Origin: Maribacter sedimenticola
GTDB lineage: Bacteria > Bacteroidota > Bacteroidia > Flavobacteriales > Flavobacteriaceae
Direction: 5' to 3'
NCBI RefSeq assembly: GCF_900188415.1
Contig: NZ_FZNV01000001.1
Span: 585,501-649,500 of the forward strand
DNA length: 64,000 nucleotides
Every line of letters starts with the position of its first letter. The stretch's first letter is position 1. Positions 8,209-16,871 of this stretch are shown one piece after another. The translations under genes and the position numbers were made by a program. The notes under the pieces are model-generated. The model did no database searches, was not told where the DNA came from, and saw only the letters and a list, made by a program, of their open reading frames with translations.

Positions 8209-8225
8209 GGCAATAGCTATGCCTT
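8209..8225 (-). promoter_or_regulatory. Candidate sigma-54 promoter
   Basis: On the minus strand GGCAT-AG-CTA-TTGC: GG (8223-8222) and GC (8211-8210) are exactly 10 bp apart, matching the -24/-12 consensus (TGGCAY-N5-TTGC) except for the first T. The predicted start is about 8198, 18 nt before the ATG of GreA/B-like 2. The element is also nearly palindromic (AGGCA...TGCCT), so an ordinary operator is an alternative. RpoN itself is encoded at 52032-53489. Confidence 0.55.
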
Positions 8226-8316
8226 GGAATATTAAAGATGTGTTAATGTTTGTAACTTACTAAAAAACAGGTGTTTAAAAATTTTTTAATTATGAAGTGA
8301 ATTGGAGAAGTGGGGA

Positions 8317-8340
8317 ATATTTACCCGGCCGGGGAAATAT
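8317..8340. promoter_or_regulatory. Candidate upstream activator site for the NtrC-type regulator
   Basis: 24-bp palindrome with one mismatch, arms ATATTTACCCGG and CCGGGGAAATAT, with an unusually GC-rich core for this DNA. Its centre is about 105 bp upstream of the -24 element of the sigma-54-like promoter, a usual distance for enhancer sites. There is no loop and no T-run, so a terminator of the regulator gene (stop at 8353) is less likely. Confidence 0.5.
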
Positions 8341-8352
8341 GCACCATTACTA

Positions 8353-9678
8353 TTATTTTAATTTTTCACGGAGGGTCTTGCGATCTATCTGTAAAATTTC
8401 GGCAGCTTTTGTTTTATTGCCATCAACGTGGGCCAGTACTTTTTTGGCATACTCTTTTTCCATTTCCTTAAGGGGAAGAAATTCGGTATCGGGAAAATCT
8501 ATTTGAAATTTTAAATGGTCAGGTAGGTCTTTTACCTTTATGATACCATCGCTCATAATTACGGCCCGCTGAATTAAGTTTTCCAGCTCCCTTATATTTC
8601 CGGGCCAATGATATCGTTGTAATATCTGTAAGGCATCAGGAGATATGCCCATTAATCTATCCTTGTATTCAATTCCATATTTTTGGACGAATTTTTCTAC
8701 CAATAACGGTATGTCCTGCTTACGGTCCCTTAAGGGCGGTACATTTATTTCCACAACGGTTAACCGGTAATAGAGGTCTTCCCTAAATTCATTTTGGGCT
8801 ATGGCCTCTTGAAGGTTACTGTTGGTTGCCGCTATGATTCGTATATCTACTTTTTCTACTTTACGAGAACCTATTTTTGTAATTTCTTTTTCTTGAATGG
8901 CCCTTAATAGTTTGGTCTGTACGGAGAGTGGTGCCGTACCAATTTCATCCAGAAAAAGTGTACCCCCTTCTGCTGCCTGAAAAAATCCATTTCGGTTTTC
9001 ATTGGCTCCGGTGAAAGCTCCTTTTATATAACCAAAAAGCTCCGCTTCCAATAAATTTTCCGGTATGGCCCCGCAATTGACCGGTATAAATGATGCCCTG
9101 GAAAATGTTCCTGAATAATGAATGGCCCTAGCAACCAGCTCTTTACCGGTGCCGCTTTCTCCTTTTATCAAAACGGTTGCCTTGTTATCTTTTACCCGGT
9201 CAATGATATCCGTTATTTTTTGAAAGGCGGGGGAAGAGCCGATCATTTCTGCATACCCCTTGCCCTTATGTGGAATGGTCAATGCTTTAGGGGCATCTTT
9301 TCTAATTTTGCCCTTTAACGATTTGTCTACGGCCTGTTTTAGTTCATCCTTGGTAAAAGGCTTGGTTAGATAATCCGTAGCACCGGACTTAAAAACTTCT
9401 AGGGCGCCGTTTACGGATGGGTAGCCGGTAATGACCAATTTTGGAATATCTGGATAATGCTCGTCTGCAAACCGTACCAATTGTAAACCGTCAACTTCTG
9501 GCATCTGGATATCGGTTATCAAAAGGTCTATAAACGTATCTTTTAGGATATAGAGGGCTTGTTTAACGGATACCGCCTTAAATATGTGATAGTCCATAGA
9601 CTGTAAATGCCGTTGTAACAACTCTAGAATATCTAAGTCATCATCTACAAGCAATATATTTTCTTTGCGCAGTGCCAT
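8353..9678 (-). CDS. Sigma-54-dependent response regulator (NtrC/AtoC family)
   Basis: 441 aa with the full three-domain layout: receiver (1-120; phosphoacceptor Asp56 in LLITDIQMP, conserved Lys106 in TKPF), AAA+ domain (about 143-375) and a Fis-type HTH at the C-terminus (about 411-441). Walker A GESGTGKE is at 173-180, the sigma-54-contacting GAFTGA loop at 220-225 and Walker B LFLDEI at 241-246, all intact. It should remodel RpoN holoenzyme when phosphorylated. It follows the kinase gene with a 1-bp stop/start overlap. A candidate UAS and a sigma-54-like promoter lie just past its stop codon. Confidence 0.95.
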   Translation of the reverse strand: MALRKENILLVDDDLDILELLQRHLQSMDYHIFKAVSVKQALYILKDTFIDLLITDIQMPEVDGLQLVRFADEHYPDIPKLVITGYPSVNGALEVFKSGATDYLTKPFTKDELKQAVDKSLKGKIRKDAPKALTIPHKGKGYAEMIGSSPAFQKITDIIDRVKDNKATVLIKGESGTGKELVARAIHYSGTFSRASFIPVNCGAIPENLLEAELFGYIKGAFTGANENRNGFFQAAEGGTLFLDEIGTAPLSVQTKLLRAIQEKEITKIGSRKVEKVDIRIIAATNSNLQEAIAQNEFREDLYYRLTVVEINVPPLRDRKQDIPLLVEKFVQKYGIEYKDRLMGISPDALQILQRYHWPGNIRELENLIQRAVIMSDGIIKVKDLPDHLKFQIDFPDTEFLPLKEMEKEYAKKVLAHVDGNKTKAAEILQIDRKTLREKLK

Positions 9679-10769
9679 TATGGTAATTTAGGAAAAGATA
9701 TGGTAAATATAGTGCCTTGGGGATGGTTCTTGCCATGCGTTATGGTACCCTTATGACTACTAATGATGCCATGTACGACACTTAGTCCCAATCCTGAACC
9801 CTCACCAAGGGGCTTTGTGGTAAAAAATGGTTCAAAAACCTTGTCCTCGTTTTCCAAAGCAATTCCCGAACCTTCATCGGTAATACGGAGGGTAATATAT
9901 TTTGTTCCTTTTTTTAGGTTAATTTCAATTTTACCTCCTTTTGGCGAGAAATAAATTGCGTTCATGATCAAATTAAACAGTACTTGGGTCAACTGTACAT
10001 TATCTGCACGTAATGCAATGTCCTGATGACTGAAGGATTTGACCAATTGTATGTTTTTTGTCCGTATAGAGGGGCCCAACAAGTTCAATACATCCTCTAT
10101 TAAAGGAATAACTTGTATTACGTTCATTTGCTGTGGCATTTCACAAGCAAAAAACATTAATTTTTTGACCACTTCACGGCTAAAAATAGCATTGTCCACA
10201 ATTTTATTAAGATCGCGCAATGCGTCGGTATCGGTAATACGTTCCTTTAAAAGTTCCGTAAATCCTAGAATATTGGCCAACGGCGTATTTATCTCATGGG
10301 CTATACCAGCGGTGATCTCCCCTAAAATATGTAGTCTATCCGCCCTTTCAACCTGTCTTTTTATAGCGGCCTCACTATCATGTACTTGTTTTCGTTCCAA
10401 TAGATTGCCTACGGCCAAAGCTACATTCTCAAGCAGTTTTTCCTCTTCCACCAAAAAATCGGTCTGTTTATATTTTTTCTTTGGATACCCCACTTTAATA
10501 AAACCGGAGACTTCGTTGAATACCCTAATATTAGATTTAAGGTATACCATTTCATTATGGTATCCATCTGTCTTAATATCATAATCGCCACTTTGCAACA
10601 ACACTTCGGTATCATCTTCAAACTGCCATGCCTTTTTCAAACAAAATGTAATCGCCTCTAACGAAGTGTGCAACTGACTGTAGTCTGAATTTACTATGAT
10701 GGAAGTTACTTCGTATAGGCAAGTAAGTTCCTTAATACGCTCCTTAAGTTTTGCTTCTGTGCTTACCAT
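9678..10769 (-). CDS. Sensor histidine kinase, partner of the NtrC-type regulator
   Basis: 363 aa, no membrane segment, so probably cytoplasmic. Residues 1-140 form a GAF-like sensory part flanked by coiled-coil helices. The H-box GEITAGIAHEINTPLANILGF carries His158. The ATPase domain has the N box (NLIMNA), G1 (DEGSGI), F (EPFFTTK) and G2 (GEGSGLGLSVVHGI) motifs. It should phosphorylate Asp56 of the regulator whose start codon overlaps its stop by one base. The signal is unknown; a soluble sensor fits an internal metabolic or redox cue. Confidence 0.92.
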   Translation of the reverse strand: MVSTEAKLKERIKELTCLYEVTSIIVNSDYSQLHTSLEAITFCLKKAWQFEDDTEVLLQSGDYDIKTDGYHNEMVYLKSNIRVFNEVSGFIKVGYPKKKYKQTDFLVEEEKLLENVALAVGNLLERKQVHDSEAAIKRQVERADRLHILGEITAGIAHEINTPLANILGFTELLKERITDTDALRDLNKIVDNAIFSREVVKKLMFFACEMPQQMNVIQVIPLIEDVLNLLGPSIRTKNIQLVKSFSHQDIALRADNVQLTQVLFNLIMNAIYFSPKGGKIEINLKKGTKYITLRITDEGSGIALENEDKVFEPFFTTKPLGEGSGLGLSVVHGIISSHKGTITHGKNHPQGTIFTISFPKLP

Positions 10770-10884
10770 TTCAATCCTAATAGAAGTAGTGAAGTTCCTA
10801 AATATTTCTATAGAATTAAAATTTTAAGTCAAAATTGGCCACTTACCTAGGAATATAAGTACAACCTATGATCATAAGCATTCT

Positions 10885-13263
10885 TTAAAAATGTTTCTGA
10901 CCGGAAAATTCCATTGCCTCACCTTTGCCAAAGCCAAAACTAACACCAAAGGTTATAAAACGACCTTGCTGGCTAAAATCCCTCAAATAAAAGCCAGGTT
11001 GGTTGGTAATGCTTTCTCTTATACGGGAAGCAAATACATCCCTAACACTAAGGCTCAAAATGGCCTTTCCCTTAAAAATCTTTTTGCGGGCCCCAAAATC
11101 CATAAATAGATTGTCCGCAATTTCCTGTTGCAACGTTCTATAGCCAGATTGGTACTGGCCTATAAATTCCAAATCAAAGTCTGACGGTAACTTTACTTTA
11201 TTGGTCAATCTGGTAGACCATTGGTCACCCTTAAAATCAAACGAATTGCCTTCAAAGTCACCATCTCTTTTAAAACTACTGTAATTAAAGTCATTGGTAA
11301 AGGAAAGCCAGTTGGTAGGTATGTATTTTGCATTGAACTCAATTCCTGTTGTATTGTTAATACCAATATTCTCTGGCCTGGAAATACTTACATTGTCCTC
11401 AAACGCTACAATACGTTCTACAACACCTTCCGTATGCCTATAAAAGACACCAAAGTTCATGGAAACCTTACCAATTTTATAAATACTTGTAATCTCATAA
11501 CTATCGGTAAATTCTGGCTGTAAATTAGGATTTCCGGTGCGTATGCTAAAATTGTTGCGAATATTGAAAAACGGATTCAAATCCCACATTCTAGGTCTAA
11601 ATATCCGCTTTGAATACCCTGCCTGTAATGATAGGTTGTCACTGAATTTATAGGAGGTATGGCCACTGGGAAATATATTATTATAGTTCTGGTCATTGCT
11701 TTCGTTGGTATTCCTTAATAGGGTAGCAAGGTCGGTATCCTCAAATCTAAGCCCTAATTTAAGACCCCAAGCATCACTTTCATAAGCCGTAGTGGCATAT
11801 ATGCCCAATACTTTTTGTGTCCATTCAAAAACATTGGTCAAATCTGGATTTTCAATAAATCCTGTGCCGTCAAAATCACTAATGGCAAAATCATTTTCAA
11901 CATCGTTTATTTGGTACTGAGCCCCAGTTTCAAGGGTGTATTTTTCTGCCCAAGGGTGTGTGTAGTCTGCCTTAAACGTATAATCCGCTTGACTAAAATC
12001 CGTACGGGATCGTTGTTGCATATCATCACCGGCACCAAAAACAATGGTATTGATGAAATCTGATGACTGGTCTTTGGCAAAAAGGTTTCCTGTGGCACTC
12101 AAAAGTAATGATTGCTCCTCATTGCCCTCAAAGTCTTTTTTGTATTGGAGCTCATAGGAGTATTTTGGGTTGGTGGCCGTTGTAAGTTCGTTACGGTTAA
12201 ATGCATCCGTGCGCTCATTAGAAGTGTCAAAAGAACTGAACAAGGCATCTGAAGTTTCTTTTTCCCATTCATAGGCGAAATTTCCGGATAACGTAATTAC
12301 GTTCAAATCATTGATATGATAGTCGGTGCCTAGGATGAGATTGAAAAAGGTTTCATTTTTATCGCTTTCCCCATTACTGGTAATATATGTGTTGTCCGAT
12401 AAATTGCGGTTTTCTGTTTCATTATCGCTTGGGAAGGTTCTTCGGCCAAATCCCATTTGGCTAAATAGATTAAATTTTTCTGTGCGCCTATTTAAACTTA
12501 AACCTATACTGTGATTATTGGGAACCCCCGTATTTAAAGTAACTGCGCCGTTTAAACCCTTTTTTTCCTCTTTTTTCAATACAATGTTTATAATGCCCGA
12601 AGTACCTTCCGCATCATATTTCGCGGACGGATTCGTAATCACCTCTATGCGCTCTATCATATCTGCTGTCAATGTCCCCAAGGCGTTGCCCTGTTCATTG
12701 GCAATTACGGAAGGTTTGCCGTTGATCAACATTTGTACTCCTTGACTGCCCCGTAAACTAATTTGTCCTTCAATGTTCACATTAACGGAGGGGACATTGT
12801 TCAATACCTCTAACGCGCTTGCGCCAGTACTGCTTAAATCTGCTCCTACATTGAAAATTCTTTTGTCTAACTTAAATGTGGTCTGTGATACCTCTCCTTC
12901 TACGACGACTTCATCTAATTGTTGTGAATCTTCTGCCAAGGTCACCGTTCCCAAATCTATTTTCGCGTTATTTATTTGTGGGTTGTCAAATCGCTTTGTG
13001 GTAAAACCAATAAAACTTACTTCAATGTAAAAATTTTGGGCATCGGTTTCCAGAATAAAGCTACCATCCTCTAAAGTGGTGGTTCCTACTATTGGTTTCT
13101 GATCTGTGGGATTACCTACTAACACCGTTGCGAATTCAATTGGTCCACCACCATTTTCCTCAATGACCTTACCCGTTATGGTCGTTGTAACTTCCTGTGC
13201 AAAGGTGAGCGGACTTCCAAAAATGAAGCTTAGGATTATAATTATTAAAACTTGTTTGCGCAT
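10885..13263 (-). CDS. TonB-dependent outer-membrane receptor-like protein
   Basis: 792 aa. A signal peptide (1-22, ending TFAQ) is followed by a carboxypeptidase-regulatory-like beta-sandwich (about 27-115), a plug domain (LDEVVVEGE, SLRGSQGVQMLINGKP, IERIEVITNPSAKYDAEGTSGIINIVLKK) and a long outer-membrane barrel of the OMP_b-brl_3 type. No SusD partner is adjacent, so this is not a classical Sus pair; peptide, siderophore or other ligands are all possible. It is transcribed divergently from a LytS/LytTR pair whose likely operator repeats lie 11 bp upstream of this gene's -33 region, so it is the probable target of that system. Confidence 0.9.
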   Translation of the reverse strand: MRKQVLIIIILSFIFGSPLTFAQEVTTTITGKVIEENGGGPIEFATVLVGNPTDQKPIVGTTTLEDGSFILETDAQNFYIEVSFIGFTTKRFDNPQINNAKIDLGTVTLAEDSQQLDEVVVEGEVSQTTFKLDKRIFNVGADLSSTGASALEVLNNVPSVNVNIEGQISLRGSQGVQMLINGKPSVIANEQGNALGTLTADMIERIEVITNPSAKYDAEGTSGIINIVLKKEEKKGLNGAVTLNTGVPNNHSIGLSLNRRTEKFNLFSQMGFGRRTFPSDNETENRNLSDNTYITSNGESDKNETFFNLILGTDYHINDLNVITLSGNFAYEWEKETSDALFSSFDTSNERTDAFNRNELTTATNPKYSYELQYKKDFEGNEEQSLLLSATGNLFAKDQSSDFINTIVFGAGDDMQQRSRTDFSQADYTFKADYTHPWAEKYTLETGAQYQINDVENDFAISDFDGTGFIENPDLTNVFEWTQKVLGIYATTAYESDAWGLKLGLRFEDTDLATLLRNTNESNDQNYNNIFPSGHTSYKFSDNLSLQAGYSKRIFRPRMWDLNPFFNIRNNFSIRTGNPNLQPEFTDSYEITSIYKIGKVSMNFGVFYRHTEGVVERIVAFEDNVSISRPENIGINNTTGIEFNAKYIPTNWLSFTNDFNYSSFKRDGDFEGNSFDFKGDQWSTRLTNKVKLPSDFDLEFIGQYQSGYRTLQQEIADNLFMDFGARKKIFKGKAILSLSVRDVFASRIRESITNQPGFYLRDFSQQGRFITFGVSFGFGKGEAMEFSGQKHF

Positions 13264-13282
13264 AATTTGAGTTGATTTTAAT

Positions 13283-13290
13283 CAAAGTTG
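13283..13290 (-). promoter_or_regulatory. Probable -7 element of the TonB receptor gene
   Basis: CAACTTTG on the minus strand, one mismatch from TAnnTTTG, 20 bp before the ATG at 13263. The -33 region falls near 13310-13312. Relevant because it places the direct repeats at 13323-13353 in an activator position. Confidence 0.4.
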
Positions 13291-13322
13291 GTGTAAAGAT
13301 TACATTAATGAAATTAATTTTC

Positions 13323-13353
13323 TGCAAACGACCTAGGTTATAGTGCAAACGAC
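13323..13353. promoter_or_regulatory. Two direct repeats 21 bp apart, candidate LytTR binding sites
   Basis: TGCAAACGAC at 13323-13332 and again at 13344-13353, exactly 21 bp (two helical turns) apart. Read on the minus strand the repeat is GTCGTTTGCA, with a GTTnR core like known LytTR boxes. LytTR regulators bind pairs of short direct repeats with this period. They lie between the receptor gene and the LytS/LytTR operon. Confidence 0.55.
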
Positions 13354-13440
13354 ATTATTAATTATTGGTGTTTACCTTGCTAATACTGTCGATGGCGGTT
13401 TTATTAACGGTTATTTTACCTAATTGGGTATTTTTAATAC

Positions 13441-14469
13441 ATGGGGCCAAAATTTTCATTTTTGAACAGTACTTCAAAGGAAGTTATATTTCAATTGGTA
13501 CTACATATCGTATTGTTCTTATTTTTTTCTTTTGATAAGAACCAACCGGAAATACCCGCATTTAACATCTTTGCCTTTTTAAATTATGCATTGGGCGCTT
13601 TACTTATCAATTATATCTTGTTGCCCCGTTTTTTTTATACTAAAAAATATCTTTTGTTCATTATATTGGTCGTGCTTGTCATAGCTGTTATAATAATGGT
13701 GGAGGAGTTGGTATTGGAGCGTATTTTTTATCCAATTTCAAGAGGACAACATTTCCCCGGTATCGTATATAGTTTGCTAGACGTTATGCCCGTTATCCTT
13801 ATTCTGGCAGGTTTTAAGTTTGCCTGGGATGCCTCTAAAAAACAATTGGAGGTTGAAGAACTGCGAACATCCGTTGTTCAAAGTGAACTCCTGTTTTTAA
13901 AGTCCCAGATCAACCCACATTTTTTGTTCAATAATTTAAACAATCTTTATTCGTACGCCATTGAACAGTCCCCAAAAACTCCTTCCATTATTTTGGAGCT
14001 TTCATCTGTATTGCGTTATATGTTGTATGATTGCAAAGAGAATTACGTAAGTCTTCAAAAGGAAATAGCCCACCTTAAAAATTTTACAAAGCTTAATGAA
14101 ATGCAGATAGAGGAAAGGGGTAAGGTTTCCTTTAGCATGAACGGCAATACAACAGAGTATGTCATTGCGCCTTTGATACTATCGGTCTTTATAGAAAATG
14201 CCTTTAAACATAGTACCGCTAGTCAATCTGACAATATTTTTATCGACATTAACATAGATATTAATGAAAATGGCATGTTGAATTTTGAATGTAGAAATTC
14301 CTTTTTGTCACTGGCGAATACGGAAAATCTATCTAGCGGAATAGGATTGAAAAATGTAAAAAAACGGTTAGAATTGCTTTATTCCAATGCGCACGATCTG
14401 CATATCCAAAATGAGCAGGATGTTTATTATGTACATTTGATGTTACAGCTAACAAGGGCAAAATTATGA
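13441..14469 (+). CDS. LytS/YpdA-type sensor histidine kinase
   Basis: 342 aa. About four membrane helices (roughly 15-30, 43-61, 70-90, 108-125) are followed by a His_kinase domain of the LytS type with the signature SQINPHFLFNNLNNLY, phosphorylated residue His160, and a degenerate ATPase domain (IENAFKHS as N box, GIGLKNVKKRLELLY as G box). There is no separate extracellular sensor, so it probably senses within the membrane. The stop codon overlaps the ATG of the LytTR regulator (ATGA), a classical co-transcribed pair. Confidence 0.92.
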   Translation: MGPKFSFLNSTSKEVIFQLVLHIVLFLFFSFDKNQPEIPAFNIFAFLNYALGALLINYILLPRFFYTKKYLLFIILVVLVIAVIIMVEELVLERIFYPISRGQHFPGIVYSLLDVMPVILILAGFKFAWDASKKQLEVEELRTSVVQSELLFLKSQINPHFLFNNLNNLYSYAIEQSPKTPSIILELSSVLRYMLYDCKENYVSLQKEIAHLKNFTKLNEMQIEERGKVSFSMNGNTTEYVIAPLILSVFIENAFKHSTASQSDNIFIDINIDINENGMLNFECRNSFLSLANTENLSSGIGLKNVKKRLELLYSNAHDLHIQNEQDVYYVHLMLQLTRAKL

Positions 14470-15173
14470 TCAATTGTATTATTATTGAAGATCAACCACC
14501 GGCACAGCGTGTGCTAAAAAAGTACATTGCCGATTTTGGAAACATGGAGTTAAAAGGCACATTTGCAGATGGGCTGCAGGCATTGGAATTTTTAAAGCGT
14601 ACAGCTATTGATTTAATTTTTTTGGACATACACTTGCCTAAAATTTCTGGAATTGAATTTCTCAAGGTGCTTAAGCATAGACCCAATATTATCTTGACTA
14701 CCGCATTTGCGGACTATGCCCTTGAAAGTTATGAGTATGATGTAGTAGATTATCTTTTAAAACCATTTTCCTTTGAACGATTTGTGCAAGCAGTTTCCAA
14801 AGTGCCTACAAAGGATAATACCCAAATGGCAAATTCATTAAAAGATAAGGAAGAACACGCTTTGGAACATATATTTATCAAATCCGGTTATGAACATATT
14901 AAGGTTGATGTGTATGACATTGAATATATTCAGTCCGATGCCGATTATACCGAAATAATTACCAAAACACGGAAATATTTATCCCAAGAACCCTTACGGT
15001 ATTGGGAAGAGTTTTTAGGCGCGAATAGATTTGTACGTATCCACAAATCCTATATCATCAATATGGCCAAAATTCACAAGATAAATGGCAACCAAGTTTT
15101 TCTAAAGGGCGGCGTTCATTTGCCTCTTGGGCGGGCGTATAAGGAGGCTTTTATGGCACTTGTACTGCAGTAA
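14466..15173 (+). CDS. LytTR family response regulator
   Basis: 235 aa: CheY-like receiver (1-115; Asp54 in IFLDIHLP, Lys in LLKPFSFERF) and a C-terminal LytTR DNA-binding domain (about 133-235; DIEYIQSDADYTEI, RFVRIHKSYIINMAKI, LPLGRAYKE). It is coupled to the LytS kinase by a 4-bp overlap. LytTR proteins bind direct repeats about 21 bp apart; such a repeat pair lies upstream of this operon and of the divergent TonB receptor. It converges on the DUF1593 gene with an 11-bp gap. Confidence 0.94.
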   Translation: MINCIIIEDQPPAQRVLKKYIADFGNMELKGTFADGLQALEFLKRTAIDLIFLDIHLPKISGIEFLKVLKHRPNIILTTAFADYALESYEYDVVDYLLKPFSFERFVQAVSKVPTKDNTQMANSLKDKEEHALEHIFIKSGYEHIKVDVYDIEYIQSDADYTEIITKTRKYLSQEPLRYWEEFLGANRFVRIHKSYIINMAKIHKINGNQVFLKGGVHLPLGRAYKEAFMALVLQ

Positions 15174-15184
15174 TTGTATTTCGA

Positions 15185-16609
15185 CTATTTGGGCAGTACA
15201 GTAACCTTTACACGCTTATATCTGCTTAGAGATGGCGAACCCTTGTCAGAAACCTTAACGATAAAATGCAGGGTTTCTTTTTTTGACACTTCTGGCGCGG
15301 TCAAGTTTACTAAATGTACATTATTGGCCCCCATGTTTATCACCTTTTTATAGGAGCTTATCTCAGGATACTGGAACCATAAAAAGCTTAAATTATCACC
15401 ATCTGGATCGGTAGAATCAAAAGCATCCAACATAAAGCCCTCACCGGATTTTACGGTTAGCTCGTCAGGATGGGTCAATATTACGGTCGGTGGATGGTTG
15501 GCCTCTTCAAAGCTCATTATGGACCAATCCATACGGGCTGCAAAGTCATTTTGAAAATCATCCCTCCAGCGCCATAAAGTTTCCTTATAACCTGTAAATG
15601 TTATTGTGTCCGGTCGTACCGATCTACCGTAATCCTTGGGGACATGCGGCGTGTAGCTATCAATGGCATTGGTCCAAATTGGTCTGGTTTCTGGCGCTAT
15701 GGTTACAATTGATCCTCCTTCTTTGGTCTTTGAAAAATCTGGCTTGTACAATTCATAGCGACCTCCCCAGCCACCAAGTTCCGGATGTTCGGCAATATTA
15801 AGTCCATTGGGTATCAAGGAAAGGAATGCCGGGGTGTCTCCTTCAACGCCCCAGGCAACATCAGGATAACTGGCGCCCAACGGTCCATGGTTTTGTTGAA
15901 TGTTATCGGCAAGCCATTTGTTGCTAATTGTGGTGTTATCAATACCTTTTATATAGGCATTAATTCCTGTCCAGGTTGCTTGGCTATATTCATCACCGGG
16001 ACTAACGATATAGAATAAATCCGGAAAATTGTTCCGGATCCAAATACCGCTGTCATCTTGATCGGATATCGTATACACCCTTAATTTTGAAATAAGCCGT
16101 TTTGCCTCTTTGGCACTTTTGGTGTTCTTGATTTTGTGTAAGGATTGGGCTAAGGTGTTAACGCCTCCCCAAACGGAAATCCATAATGAACGGTCATCTT
16201 TTTCCTCCAGAATTTTAATGATCCAATCAGAACCTTCAGAGTCCATACCCGGTCCTACGCCGGTCATACCATATTTTGGTAAGCCATTTTTTACTAGAGC
16301 GTTCAAGGTGGATGCGGTTGGATAATTTTTATCATGCTTTAGTAGGTTTGGGTGTACTTCATCATACGCTTTAATAATTTTCCTTAAAGATTCCGGATTT
16401 ATTTTATGCTGTAGCCAACAAGATGTAGTCGCTACCATACCCTTAATATCAATTTCATTGGAATATAGGAACAGACGAACAAAAGACTGTGTGTCATCTG
16501 GATCTGCCTCAATATCCGAAAGGATAATTACACGTTCCTTTGGAAGCGACTGACCAATGCAAAAGTTTGTAAAATTAATAATGGCAAAAAATAGGAGTAT
16601 CTGTTTCAT
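15185..16609 (-). CDS. Secreted DUF1593 nucleoside-hydrolase-like protein, paralogue 1
   Basis: 474 aa with a signal peptide (1-19, ending CIGQ). The N-terminal domain (about 25-310) belongs to the DUF1593 group, distantly like inosine-uridine nucleoside hydrolases: the acidic metal motif LSDIEADPDDTQSFVR and a WGGVNTLAQSL motif are visible, as is [10 protein letters not shown]-terminal beta-sandwich (about 375-474) has the calcium-type turn DSTDPDGD. The family is found beside polysaccharide- and sugar-utilisation genes, and N- or O-furanoside hydrolysis is a reasonable guess, not shown. It is a clear paralogue of the gene at 22348 and divergent from the triple-Tyr regulator. Confidence 0.85.
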   Translation of the reverse strand: MKQILLFFAIINFTNFCIGQSLPKERVIILSDIEADPDDTQSFVRLFLYSNEIDIKGMVATTSCWLQHKINPESLRKIIKAYDEVHPNLLKHDKNYPTASTLNALVKNGLPKYGMTGVGPGMDSEGSDWIIKILEEKDDRSLWISVWGGVNTLAQSLHKIKNTKSAKEAKRLISKLRVYTISDQDDSGIWIRNNFPDLFYIVSPGDEYSQATWTGINAYIKGIDNTTISNKWLADNIQQNHGPLGASYPDVAWGVEGDTPAFLSLIPNGLNIAEHPELGGWGGRYELYKPDFSKTKEGGSIVTIAPETRPIWTNAIDSYTPHVPKDYGRSVRPDTITFTGYKETLWRWRDDFQNDFAARMDWSIMSFEEANHPPTVILTHPDELTVKSGEGFMLDAFDSTDPDGDNLSFLWFQYPEISSYKKVINMGANNVHLVNLTAPEVSKKETLHFIVKVSDKGSPSLSRYKRVKVTVLPK

Positions 16610-16871
16610 AAGTTAATTCTAAAGGTGACGCCTTTATTGATTATGGGTAATGTGTTTTACCGTAATCCTCAAATATAGTAAAACAAAGTAAATGAAAATA
16701 ATCGTAAATAATAACAACTCATTGGTTTCTATTTATACGGTTAGTTTATTGTTTCCAAATTAAAATCAAGTATGTAATTCCCGTCATTATTTTGACTAAA
16801 AATCATTAAAGGTTGGGCTGGTTATAAAAATCTTATATTTAAGTCTCACTAAACAATGTAGTCCCCTACAA

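Noticed and set aside
8181-8213. TTG start adding 11 residues to GreA/B-like 2
   Set aside because: It would lie upstream of the predicted sigma-54 transcription start and inside the promoter element; the ATG at 8180 matches the paralogue.
10039-10584. 181-codon open frame on the plus strand opposite the histidine kinase
   Set aside because: Antisense to a kinase with all conserved boxes; Ser/Cys-rich translation typical of shadow frames.
13365-13382. GG-N10-GC element (TTGG...TTGCT) before the LytS gene as a second sigma-54 promoter
   Set aside because: Spacing fits but the -24 half lacks the GGCA core; in AT-rich DNA such partial matches are expected by chance.
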